DNA of 22,673 nt from Nitrospina sp. (GCA_004357365.1 SMVT01000004.1:1-22673); one strand, 5' to 3'; counted from the stretch's first letter, positions 7,120 through 14,608 are shown. Numbers and translations are program-made. Notes: a model not told the origin generated them from the sequence alone.

Positions 7120-8682
7120 ATGTTTTTAACGTTTCTGACATTTTTACCGCTGATCGGCGCGATCTTTCTGGCCTTCATTCCCAAACATGAAGAAGACGCC
7201 ATCAAGCAGACCGCGCTGGCGATCGCCGTGGCGGATTTCCTGCTGTCGCTCCAACTGTACGCGGATTTCGACACCACCACCGCCGCCATGCAGTTCACGA
7301 TGGACGTCCCCTGGATCGAAGCCTGGGGCATCAGCTACCACGTGGGGCTCGACGGGATATCGCTCCTGCTCTACATCATGACCACGATGCTCACGGCGAT
7401 TGCCATCCTGGCCTCGTTCGGAATCAAAAAGCACATCAAGGAATTCATGATGGCGATGCTGGCGTTGAGCACGGGCATGCTCGGGGTCTTCATTTCGCTC
7501 GATTTCTTCCTGTTCTATATGTTCTGGGAATTCCAGCTGATTCCGATGTACCTGATCATCGGCGTCTGGGGCGGACAACGCCGTATTTACGCGGCGGTGA
7601 AGTTTTTCCTTTATACGGCGGTGGGTTCCCTGCTGATGCTGGTGGCCATCATCTGGATCTACTTCCATTTTCACAAAACTGTCGGCGTGTTCACCACCGA
7701 TATCATGCTGATCACCCAGCAGATCAATCTGGACATGCTCCAGCAGAAATGGCTGTTCTGCGCGTTCTTCCTGGCGTTCGCCATCAAGGTGCCGATGTTC
7801 CCGTTCCACACCTGGTTGCCGGACGCCCATGTGGAAGCGCCGACGGCGGGCAGTGTTATCCTGGCCGGAGTTCTGCTGAAGATGGGGACGTACGGGTTTC
7901 TCCGTTTCAACCTGCCCCTGTTTCCCCTGGCCAGTGTCGAATTTCTACCCTATGTATGCGGGTTGGCGGTGATCGGCATCATTTACGGTGCGCTGGTCGC
8001 CATGATGCAGGAGGATCTCAAAAAACTGGTGGCCTATTCCAGTGTGAGTCACCTGGGATTCATCGTTCTGGGGATTTTCGCGTTCAACCATTACGGCCTG
8101 CAAGGCGCCCTGTTGCAGAACCTCAATCATGGCATCACCACCGGAGCGCTCTTCTTGCTGGTGGGCATGATTTATGACCGCCGGCACACGCGGCTGATCG
8201 CGGAATTCGGCGGGCTGGCCAAGGTCATCCCGGTGTTCACCGTCTGCTTTATGATCATGACCCTGTCCTCGATCGGTCTTCCGGGGACCAACGGGTTCGT
8301 CGGCGAGTTCCTGATCCTTCTGGGAATTTTCCAGAATCATATGGGCTTCGCCATTGTGGCCACGGGCGGAATCATCTTCGCCGCCTGTTACATGCTGTGG
8401 ATGTTTCAACGGGTGATGTTTCTCGAAATCAAAAACCCGGAAAATGAAAAATTGACGGATATGACGCCGCGGGAATTGTGCACCATTATTCCTCTCATCA
8501 TTTTAGTATTCTGGATCGGGTTTTACCCGAAACCGTTTACCAAAACTTTTGACGCGTCCATCCAGCACCTGATCACCCAAGTGACCCCGAAGGACCATCA
8601 GGGTTCACAGGAGCCCCATGCCTCGGCAAACACCGATGTGAAACTGGCGCAAGCCGATGCCGGTTCGTCCGGCTCTCATTAA
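7120..8682 (+). CDS. nuoM: NADH-quinone oxidoreductase subunit M (proton pump)
   Basis: NuoM is the middle antiporter-like pump. The 520-residue product has Glu137 in MFWEFQLIPMYLIIGVWGG and Lys223 in FAIKVPMFPFHTWLPDAHVE, the two residues essential for pumping. It also has LKKLVAYSSVSHLGFIVLG and LPGTNGFVGEFLIL. Only one NuoM is present in this operon, so it does not encode the duplicated-NuoM type of complex I. After the last helix a polar tail of about 40 residues, rich in Gln, Ser, Ala and His, extends beyond the usual family end. No good ribosome site is visible; the start lies 10 bases after the nuoL stop. Confidence 0.97.
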   Translation: MFLTFLTFLPLIGAIFLAFIPKHEEDAIKQTALAIAVADFLLSLQLYADFDTTTAAMQFTMDVPWIEAWGISYHVGLDGISLLLYIMTTMLTAIAILASFGIKKHIKEFMMAMLALSTGMLGVFISLDFFLFYMFWEFQLIPMYLIIGVWGGQRRIYAAVKFFLYTAVGSLLMLVAIIWIYFHFHKTVGVFTTDIMLITQQINLDMLQQKWLFCAFFLAFAIKVPMFPFHTWLPDAHVEAPTAGSVILAGVLLKMGTYGFLRFNLPLFPLASVEFLPYVCGLAVIGIIYGALVAMMQEDLKKLVAYSSVSHLGFIVLGIFAFNHYGLQGALLQNLNHGITTGALFLLVGMIYDRRHTRLIAEFGGLAKVIPVFTVCFMIMTLSSIGLPGTNGFVGEFLILLGIFQNHMGFAIVATGGIIFAACYMLWMFQRVMFLEIKNPENEKLTDMTPRELCTIIPLIILVFWIGFYPKPFTKTFDASIQHLITQVTPKDHQGSQEPHASANTDVKLAQADAGSSGSH

Positions 8683-8699
8683 CTGCCGAAGGATTTGTT

Positions 8700-10133
8700 G
8701 TGGACATGATACCCGCACCTGAAATCGATTTGGTCAGCCTGGCACCCGTGCTGGTGCTCAGCGTGTTCACCATGCTGGTGTTGCTGATGGATCTGTTTAT
8801 CGGCAAAAACAAGTCCGGCCTGGTGTTCATCAGCCTGACCGGTCTTCTGCTGACGGCGGTCAGCAGTTTCGCCAAGACCGACTGGCCGGTGCGCTCGTTC
8901 GGCGGCAGTTACGTGGTCGACCATCTGTCGGTGTTTTTCACGATGGTGTTCTGCATCAGCTCGGCTCTGGCAATTCTGATTTCCATCGAATACAACCGGC
9001 GGGAAAAAATCCGCGTCGGCGAATATTACAGCCTGATTCTGTTCTGCACGGTGGGGATGATCATCCTGGCGTCCTCAACCGATCTGATCATGATTTTCCT
9101 GGGCATCGAAATCGTTTCCCTGTGCCTGTACGTTCTGGCAGGAATTCGCCGCGGGGATGTCCGGTCGAGCGAAGCGGCGCTCAAATATTTTCTGCTGGGG
9201 GCGTTCGCGACGGGATTCCTGTTGTACGGCATGGCGCTCCTCTACGGCACCACCGGCACCACCAAACTGGCCGGTATTGCCGAGGCGATCAGCAGCGGAC
9301 AGATGTCGTCCCAACCCCTGGTGCTGATGGGCATGGTGCTGTTGGTTCTGGGATTCGGGTTCAAGGTGGCCGCGGTGCCGTTTCACATGTGGACGCCGGA
9401 TGTCTACCAGGGGGCACCGACCCCGGTCACCGCGTTCATGGCGGTGGGGCCCAAGGCCGCGGCCTTCGCGGCGTTCTTCCGGGTGTTCACTGAAGCCATG
9501 CCGGAGCTGGCCTCGTCCTGGGACATGATCCTGAGCATCATCGCCGTGATCACCATGTTCGTGGGCAACCTGGGCGCCATCGTGCAGACCAATATCAAGC
9601 GTCTGCTGGCCTATTCCAGCATCTCCCACGCCGGTTACCTTCTGATTGCCATTATCGCCCGAAACTCTCTGGGAGGCTCGGCGCTGGTCTTTTACATGCT
9701 GGTCTACACGTTCATGATCTTCGGGGCCTTCGGCATCGTGATTCTCATCGGCCGCGAGGGTAAGGAAAACCTGGAGCTCGAAGATTATTCCGGACTGGGA
9801 TTCCAGTCCCCCCTGCTGGCCCTGAGCATGTCTATTTTCCTGCTTTCTCTGGGGGGATTACCTCCGCTGGCGGGCTTTATCGCCAAGTTTTACATCTTCC
9901 AGGCGGCCCTGAACGAGGGTTACGTGATCCTGGTGGTGCTGGCGGTCTTGAACAGCGCCATTTCCTTCTATTATTATCTGCGGGTCATCGTCTACATGTA
10001 TATGAAGGAACCGCAGGGCGAATTCCAGATTACCCTGACGCCGATCACCCTGCTGGTGATCGTCATCAGCGTTCTGGTTACCGTCGAGCTGGGCCTGTTC
10101 CCGGGTCCAGTCCTGTCCCTCGCCCAACCCTGA
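8700..10133 (+). CDS. nuoN: NADH-quinone oxidoreductase subunit N (proton pump)
   Basis: NuoN is the pump next to NuoK and closes the membrane arm. The 477-residue product carries the family motifs SSTDLIMIFLGIEIVSLCLY (membrane Glu), VAAVPFHMWTPDVYQGAPTP (Lys before the signature), IKRLLAYSSISHAGYLL and LGGLPPLAGFIAKFYIF. The GTG at 8700 is taken as start because GAAGGA (8688-8693) lies six bases before it; an ATG two codons later at 8706 is an alternative with poorer spacing. It is the last nuo gene, and a new promoter for the next gene follows within 50 bases. Confidence 0.96.
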   Translation: MDMIPAPEIDLVSLAPVLVLSVFTMLVLLMDLFIGKNKSGLVFISLTGLLLTAVSSFAKTDWPVRSFGGSYVVDHLSVFFTMVFCISSALAILISIEYNRREKIRVGEYYSLILFCTVGMIILASSTDLIMIFLGIEIVSLCLYVLAGIRRGDVRSSEAALKYFLLGAFATGFLLYGMALLYGTTGTTKLAGIAEAISSGQMSSQPLVLMGMVLLVLGFGFKVAAVPFHMWTPDVYQGAPTPVTAFMAVGPKAAAFAAFFRVFTEAMPELASSWDMILSIIAVITMFVGNLGAIVQTNIKRLLAYSSISHAGYLLIAIIARNSLGGSALVFYMLVYTFMIFGAFGIVILIGREGKENLELEDYSGLGFQSPLLALSMSIFLLSLGGLPPLAGFIAKFYIFQAALNEGYVILVVLAVLNSAISFYYYLRVIVYMYMKEPQGEFQITLTPITLLVIVISVLVTVELGLFPGPVLSLAQP

Positions 10134-10179
10134 TTATTCCCGTCCCCAAGCCCCCCGGCCTTTATTTCGCCGACTCCGG

Positions 10180-10207
10180 TTGATTCTTTCGCAGTTTTTT
10201 ATATAAT
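10180..10207 (+). promoter_or_regulatory. Promoter of the small unknown gene after nuoN
   Basis: A -35 box TTGATT (10180-10185) and a perfect -10 box TATAAT (10202-10207) are separated by 16 bases. The -10 box sits in an AT-rich stretch after a run of six T. Transcription would start near 10214, giving a leader of about 29 bases. The gene can therefore be expressed independently of the nuo operon. Confidence 0.6.
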
Positions 10208-10242
10208 TCAGAATACGCAAATCAAATGAAGGGTTGTGACTT

Positions 10243-10551
10243 ATGAAGATGCATCATTTGCCGCCCGAGACGGTAGAACAGATCATGGCCAAGGTACAGG
10301 AAGTGGTCGACTCCGGGGAATACCCGGTAGAGGCCATGGATGAGATTTTCACCTTGTCGGGGGTCAACGGAAAGCAGTTTCTGGATAGCAAGAATAATCC
10401 CGCGCAGGCGGTCCAGGTTAATTTTGAATTGGACCGGAAACAGGGGGTCCGGTTTTTCGATCCGTTTAATTTTTACACCAACGGAATTTACAAGGATTTC
10501 GACGGCTGGTCAGTCTGGACGCAGGACAATTTAAAAGAGCCCTGGACCTGA
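10243..10551 (+). CDS. Small soluble protein of unknown function
   Basis: I do not recognise this 102-residue protein. It has no signal peptide, membrane segment, cysteine or known nucleotide-binding motif. The first half looks helical and acidic (PPETVEQIMAKVQEVVDSGE). The second half is rich in aromatic residues and Asn/Asp and likely forms strands (VRFFDPFNFYTNGIY, GWSVWT). It looks like a real gene: a promoter with perfect TATAAT lies upstream, and GAAGGG (10228-10233) lies nine bases before the ATG. It is placed between complex I genes and a convergent tatA gene. Its stop codon lies within the stem-loop that serves as the tatA terminator on the other strand. Confidence 0.75.
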   Translation: MKMHHLPPETVEQIMAKVQEVVDSGEYPVEAMDEIFTLSGVNGKQFLDSKNNPAQAVQVNFELDRKQGVRFFDPFNFYTNGIYKDFDGWSVWTQDNLKEPWT

Positions 10552-10567
10552 TAACAGGTCAGGGCTC
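10531..10567 (-). terminator. Intrinsic terminator of tatA, overlapping the end of the facing gene
   Basis: An inverted repeat pairs 10537-10550 (GAGCCCTGGACCTG) with 10555-10567 (CAGGTCAGGGCTC), with one bulged G and a four-base loop. Read on the minus strand the stem is followed at once by TTTTAA (10536-10531), the form of a Rho-independent terminator. Read on the plus strand no T-run follows. It therefore ends minus-strand transcripts from tatA, about 65 bases after the tatA stop. Confidence 0.7.
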
Positions 10568-10631
10568 CGATCTTGATACGGGAAGATGAGAAAGGGATAA
10601 ACCGGGTAACGCCGGGTGCAGTACCTTTTGG

Positions 10632-11027
10632 TTATGCCTTGGCGTTCTTTTCGGCCTGTTCTGCCTGATCCTTGGCGAAATCGTAACTGCCTTTTCTCGG
10701 CAAGGACGCGGTGAAGGTCTCGGCCTGTTCCTTCATAGCCAGATCTTTGGCTTCGCCTTCGGTCTGCGCTTTTTCACGGGCCAGCCGCTCTTTTTCTTCA
10801 TCGCTTAAATTTTCCTCCTGGATTTCACCGGCCGGCGTTTCCGTTTCGGCTCCGCCTTCGACCTGAGCGGTATCAGCACCCGCCTCTTCCGCCTCTTTCA
10901 TGGAGGTTTTGAAATTCTTGATACTGCGCCCGAAGGCGCTGCCGATTTCCGGCAGTTTACCCGCGCCGAAAATAATCATGATAATGACCAGAATGATCAT
11001 CAACTCTGGAAAACCAATACCCATCAT
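10632..11027 (-). CDS. tatA: Sec-independent protein translocase TatA/TatB-family protein
   Basis: TatA forms the pore-like assemblies that move folded, often cofactor-loaded proteins across the inner membrane. The 131-residue product has a short N-terminal membrane helix (FPELMIILVIIMIIFGAG), the Phe-Gly hinge, then the amphipathic helix KLPEIGSAFGRSIKNFK. These are the family hallmarks. The C-terminal tail of about 85 residues is long for TatA, acidic then mixed-charge, rich in Glu, Ala and Lys, and probably disordered or coiled. The Glu in PEL resembles TatB in some lineages, so a TatB-like role is possible. No tatC lies nearby. A GGGAGG ribosome site precedes the first of two consecutive ATG codons. 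Confidence 0.85.
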   Translation of the reverse strand: MMGIGFPELMIILVIIMIIFGAGKLPEIGSAFGRSIKNFKTSMKEAEEAGADTAQVEGGAETETPAGEIQEENLSDEEKERLAREKAQTEGEAKDLAMKEQAETFTASLPRKGSYDFAKDQAEQAEKNAKA

Positions 11028-11044
11028 GGTGGTAATCCTCCCGT

Positions 11045-11080
11045 GAAAAAATAAAAATCAAAGCCGGGTTTCCCTGGGCT
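11045..11080 (-). terminator. Terminator-like hairpin just upstream of tatA
   Basis: On the minus strand a stem AGCC/GGG pairs with CCC/GGCT (11062-11080) around an AAA loop, with a two-base bulge. It is followed by a long T-rich tract (11061-11045, 13 of 17 bases T). It lies 34 bases before the tatA start, too close for a tatA promoter to fit in between. It either ends transcripts of the decayed frame upstream or works as an attenuator in the tatA leader. Confidence 0.45.
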
Positions 11081-11097
11081 TCGGAGACCACACAAAA

Positions 11098-11439
11098 TTA
11101 AGTCTTTGAGCGGGTTAAGTTTATCCTGATCTCATGGCCATTTACAAGGATAATCGGACCCATTCCGGAGAATTCACCTCCAATGGAAGGATTTATTATA
11201 ATCCTTTTAAAAACAATAGCCCACAGCCCAAGAGTCCCGGCCTGGTTCCCCCCACAGAGCCTTTGGAGAAGCCGGAGCAGTTCCCAGGTCCCCTGCACCA
11301 GCAGCCACTCCTCGCCAGCCCGGTTCCTGATAAACCGCACCCGGGAAATCTCCGTATCGCTAAATCAACGGTTTTCCGCCTCCCCAAATCCTCCCCCTTC
11401 AGCCGCTTTCAATATCCGCTCATCTTCCGGATAACCCAT
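11098..11439 (-). pseudogene. Decayed minus-strand reading frame with in-frame TGA
   Basis: A coding-like frame begins at ATG 11439 (MGYPEDERILKAAEGGGFGE), meets TGA at 11365-11367, and continues in the same frame for about 89 codons (FSDTEISRVRFIRNRAGEEW, then LLVQGTWELLRLLQRLCGG) to TAA at 11098. Codons on both sides of the TGA prefer G or C in the third position and resemble real genes nearby; after about 11220 the sequence turns AT-rich and loses this look. A possible earlier start at ATG 11464 (MKINSF) would need a one-base shift. I do not recognise the family. The simplest reading is a gene broken by a nonsense mutation. An 80-codon frame starting at GTG 11340 could still be translated. 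A terminator-like hairpin follows at 11045-11080. Confidence 0.4.
11187..11206 (-). promoter_or_regulatory. Dyad centred on a TATAAT box upstream of tatA
   Basis: AAGGATT (11187-11193) and AATCCTT (11200-11206) form a perfect 7-base inverted repeat around six AT bases. On the minus strand a perfect -10 box TATAAT covers 11200-11195, in the centre of the dyad. The -35 region at the right distance is poor. If active, it would start tatA transcription near 11188 with a leader of about 160 bases, and the dyad would be a natural repressor or activator site. Confidence 0.3.
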
Positions 11440-11535
11440 TGATTCAAAAGCTATTAATTTTCATTTAATCGTTATGGAAAAAATGTGAATTAGCGGTTAT
11501 GCTAAAAATATACATTCACATTCAGGATAAATATT
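11440..11535 (+). promoter_or_regulatory. AT-rich leader of the TPR gene with a 9-bp inverted repeat
   Basis: This AT-rich stretch must hold the promoter and leader of the TPR gene, but no clean -35/-10 pair is visible. AATGTGAAT (11482-11490) and ATTCACATT (11514-11522) form a perfect 9-base inverted repeat 23 bases apart. Inside it, directly after the left arm, TAGC (11491-11494) pairs with GCTA (11501-11504). The right arm ends one base before the ribosome site AGGA (11524-11527), eight bases ahead of the ATG. It may be an operator or a leader hairpin that affects translation. Confidence 0.4.
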
Positions 11536-13827
11536 ATGAGCTTCCGCGAAGAGGAAGAGCATTTCAAACAGGACATCCGCCAGAACCCAGGCGACCCCGA
11601 CGCGACTTGCGCCCTGGGGGATTTTTACCTGGGCAAGGCCAAGTACGACCTCGCCGAACAGGAATATCAAAGGGCACTCCAGCAGGACCCATTCTCGGCC
11701 GAGGCCCGTCTGGGTTTGGGGGCGATTTGCCACCAGCAGAAACGGGCTCCCGAAGCGGAAGAACATTACCGGAGAAGTCTGGAGCTCGACCCTGACAACG
11801 CCCGCACCCACAACAATCTCGGTTCCCTGTTTTACGAGCAGAAGCAGTGGAGCGAGGCGGAAGCCGAATACATGAAGGCTCTGGAAATCGATTCGGAGTA
11901 TACCCTCCCCTACCAAAACCTGGGCCTGCTATACGCATGCCAGGAGAAATATTACGACGCCGAGCAGTCGTATTTGAAAGCGTTGCAACTGGACCCTGAC
12001 TATGGCCAGGCCCGCTACAACCTCGCGAACCTGTACTTCGATCAGGAGCGCTTTTTCGAGGCCGAGCGGGAATACCAGGCCACCCTGCGCCTCAATCCCA
12101 AGAATGTGTACGCGCATCTCGACCTGGCCAACCTGTACAACAGTCTGGGACAACCGGACAAGGCCGAGGTGCAATATAAAGAGACCCTGAAGCTGGATCC
12201 CCGCAGTGCGGAAGCCCATTTTTTCCTCGGCAATATTGCGGCCGAACAGAAAAATCACATCGAAGCGGAATACCAGTACCAGAAGGCGCTGTCTCTTAAA
12301 ACCAACGACCCCCAGATTCACAACCACCTGGGCTATCTGCGTTTTGAACAAAAACGGTACGAGGAAGCCGAGACGGAATACAAGGAGGCCCTGCGGCTGA
12401 ATCCCCAGTACACCGCTGCGCACAACAATCTGGGCCTGTTGTACTACCAGCTCAAGAATTATACCCTGGCCGAAGAGAAATTCGAAACCACCTTAAAGCT
12501 TGATCCGCATTACACCAACGCCCAGTACAATCTGGGCCTTTTGTATCAGGCGCAGGACCGCAACCGTCTGGCGCTGGAAGCCTACCGCCGGGTGTTGCGG
12601 CTGGATCCGATTGATACCGAGGTGTATTCCAAGCTGGGTTATTTGTACGAGATGCTGGAAGAATACGACCATGCGGAAAAAATTCTCAAGGAACTGACGG
12701 AGCTGGACCGTGAAAACGTGTTGGGCCGGGCGCAACTGGCCAAGCTCTACACCCTCCGGGAACAATACGATCTGGCTTTTGCTGAACTGGATGAAGCCCT
12801 GAAGCTGGAACCGGAAAACTCGGAAGCCCTGTTCCTGTACGGCAACCTGCTCTTTCAAAAAAATGAATACGGCCGCGCCGAGGAGTTGTTCCGCAAAACG
12901 GTTTATCATCACCCGGATATCGAGGAAGCCTGGATCAAGCTCGGCGTCATTTACTATCGTCAGACCAAATTTGAAGCGTCGCTGGAAGCGTATCAAAAAG
13001 CCATCGATCTGAACCCGGAGAATCACATCATCCATTTCAACCTGGCGCTGATCTACGAGCACATGAAGGACTGGGACCGGGCCGAGCAATCGTATTACCA
13101 GACCCTGGGCCTCCACCCGCAGGACTGCGACGCGCTGTTCAATCTGGGCATCCTGTATGAAGGCCGGGAACAATTGGAAAAAGCCCTGCAAAAATACCAG
13201 GAAGCGCTGGACCTGAAACCGGACGATCCCGACATCTTCAACAACCTCGGGCTGGTGCACCTCAAGCTGGATCAATACCGGCTTTCGGAAACGGCCCTGC
13301 GGGAAGCGGCGCGGCTGAGCCCGGAAGATTCGCAAATCCGCTTCAACCTGGGCATCCTGTACGAATCGATGAATAAGGTGCGGCTGGCCGAGAGGGAGTA
13401 TCTGGAATCCATCCGACTGGATCCGGACGAACCCAAAGTGCATTTCAATCTGGCCCTTTTGTACGACAACACCCATCAGTTCACGAAGGCGGAAAACGCA
13501 TACCGGGACGCGATTCGCCTGGACCCGGAATACGCGTTCGCCTACAACAACCTCGGGCTCATCTACCTGCGCCGTTACCGGAGCCGGGACGCGGAGCAGA
13601 TGATCCGAAGAACCATCGAGCTGAAACCGGAATACGCCTCGGCCCATTACAACCTCGGCCTGATTTACGCCTCGGAATCCGCTTATCTCCGCGCGATTCC
13701 ATGCTTTGAGAAAGCCCTCCGTCTCGATCCCGGCATGGCGGAAGCCCGTCAGAAACTGAAGCGCGCCGAATTCCGGAAAAAGGTGTATGGATTTCTTGGA
13801 TGGTGGAAAAAGCTGTTCACCCGCTGA
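11536..13827 (+). CDS. 21-repeat TPR protein
   Basis: The 763-residue protein is a 17-residue N-terminal helix (half a repeat, acidic), then 21 consecutive tetratricopeptide repeats of exactly 34 residues each with no insertion (residues 18-731), then a 32-residue cap ending in a basic, aromatic tail (GWWKKLFTR). Each repeat shows the TPR pattern: Leu-Gly at the first-helix centre, Tyr, Ala-Glu in the second helix, and a closing Leu-(Asp/Asn)-Pro turn. TPR arrays form right-handed superhelical scaffolds for protein binding; 21 repeats should make nearly three turns. There is no signal peptide, membrane helix or enzymatic domain, so it is probably a cytoplasmic scaffold. The tail could touch membranes. 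Partners are unknown. It converges with rpe, only 15 bases apart. Confidence 0.93.
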   Translation: MSFREEEEHFKQDIRQNPGDPDATCALGDFYLGKAKYDLAEQEYQRALQQDPFSAEARLGLGAICHQQKRAPEAEEHYRRSLELDPDNARTHNNLGSLFYEQKQWSEAEAEYMKALEIDSEYTLPYQNLGLLYACQEKYYDAEQSYLKALQLDPDYGQARYNLANLYFDQERFFEAEREYQATLRLNPKNVYAHLDLANLYNSLGQPDKAEVQYKETLKLDPRSAEAHFFLGNIAAEQKNHIEAEYQYQKALSLKTNDPQIHNHLGYLRFEQKRYEEAETEYKEALRLNPQYTAAHNNLGLLYYQLKNYTLAEEKFETTLKLDPHYTNAQYNLGLLYQAQDRNRLALEAYRRVLRLDPIDTEVYSKLGYLYEMLEEYDHAEKILKELTELDRENVLGRAQLAKLYTLREQYDLAFAELDEALKLEPENSEALFLYGNLLFQKNEYGRAEELFRKTVYHHPDIEEAWIKLGVIYYRQTKFEASLEAYQKAIDLNPENHIIHFNLALIYEHMKDWDRAEQSYYQTLGLHPQDCDALFNLGILYEGREQLEKALQKYQEALDLKPDDPDIFNNLGLVHLKLDQYRLSETALREAARLSPEDSQIRFNLGILYESMNKVRLAEREYLESIRLDPDEPKVHFNLALLYDNTHQFTKAENAYRDAIRLDPEYAFAYNNLGLIYLRRYRSRDAEQMIRRTIELKPEYASAHYNLGLIYASESAYLRAIPCFEKALRLDPGMAEARQKLKRAEFRKKVYGFLGWWKKLFTR

Positions 13828-13842
13828 CCCGCCTAGCGTTCC

Positions 13843-14490
13843 TCAAGCGTTGCGAAGTTCCTCGATCGCTTTTTTGTAATCGTCACTGCCGAAGATGGCG
13901 GAGCCGGCCACCAGCACGTTGGCGCCGGCCTTTTTGATGTTCGCCGCGTTGTCCGGCCTCACCCCGCCGTCCACTTCCACGTCCAACTCCACTCCCGATT
14001 CGTTCAGGGTGTTGCGCAGCAGTTCGATTTTGCTGAGCACTGAGCCGATGAACTCCTGACCGCCGAATCCGGGATTGACCGACATCAGCAGAACCAGGTC
14101 CACCTGTTCGATGATCTCGTCGAGGGCGAACAGAGTCGTCGCGGGATTCAACACCACCCCGGCCCGGGCGCCGTTATCCTTGATGCGCTGGACGGTGCGG
14201 TGCAGGTGCGGGCAGGCCTCGGCATGAACGGAAATAATATCGGCCCCAGCCACGGCGAAGTCTTCCACATAGAGATCCGCGTTTTCGATCATCAGATGCA
14301 CGTCGAGCGGCAAATCCGTCACCTTGCGCAACGCTTCTACCACCAGCGGACCGACGGTGATATTCGGAACGAATTTCCCGTCCATCACATCCACATGAAT
14401 CCAGTCCGCTCCCGCTTCTTCCACGGCTTTTACTTCTTCTCCCAGCCGGCTGAAGTCGGCGGATAAAATAGACGGCGCGATCTTGACCAT
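13843..14490 (-). CDS. rpe: Ribulose-phosphate 3-epimerase
   Basis: Rpe interconverts ribulose 5-phosphate and xylulose 5-phosphate in the pentose phosphate and Calvin cycles, using a metal ion in a TIM barrel. The 215-residue product is standard in length. All signature blocks are present: APSILSADFSRLGEE, HVDVMDGKFVPNITVGP (metal-binding His and catalytic Asp), DVHLMIENAD, SVHAEA, MSVNPGFGGQEFI, DVEVDGGVRPDNA (second catalytic Asp) and VAGSAIFG (phosphate loop). AGGAG precedes the ATG. A promoter at 14609-14637 gives it a leader of about 112 bases, which contains a 7-base inverted repeat (14533-14539 with 14554-14560). It is transcribed alone, divergent from the ClC remnant and apbE. Confidence 0.97.
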   Translation of the reverse strand: MVKIAPSILSADFSRLGEEVKAVEEAGADWIHVDVMDGKFVPNITVGPLVVEALRKVTDLPLDVHLMIENADLYVEDFAVAGADIISVHAEACPHLHRTVQRIKDNGARAGVVLNPATTLFALDEIIEQVDLVLLMSVNPGFGGQEFIGSVLSKIELLRNTLNESGVELDVEVDGGVRPDNAANIKKAGANVLVAGSAIFGSDDYKKAIEELRNA

Positions 14491-14608
14491 TGAATCTCCT
14501 CTTGCTTATGAATTGCGAATCATCCGGGGTCATCCGGCTTTCGGAAGGAAACGAGCCGGACTGAAAAGCCAAAGGATGGGGGCCCTCATTTCTTAACGAG
14601 CGGTGTCG

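Noticed and set aside
7120..8682. Possible duplicated-NuoM (expanded pump) complex I
   Set aside because: Only one NuoM, one NuoL and one NuoN are encoded, all of ordinary length, so this operon gives a standard membrane arm.
11134..11442. Plus-strand 102-codon Pro-rich frame
   Set aside because: Its composition is that of an antisense frame opposite the decayed minus-strand gene, and no ribosome site precedes it.
12493..13647. Minus-strand open frame of 384 codons opposite the TPR gene
   Set aside because: Its apparent periodicity is the complement of the 102-base TPR units; the TPR frame explains every base.
14533..14560. 7-base inverted repeat in the rpe leader as a terminator or riboswitch
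   Set aside because: TCCGGCT/AGCCGGA pairs well but has a 14-base loop, no T-run and no recognisable ligand-binding architecture; noted only in the rpe entry.
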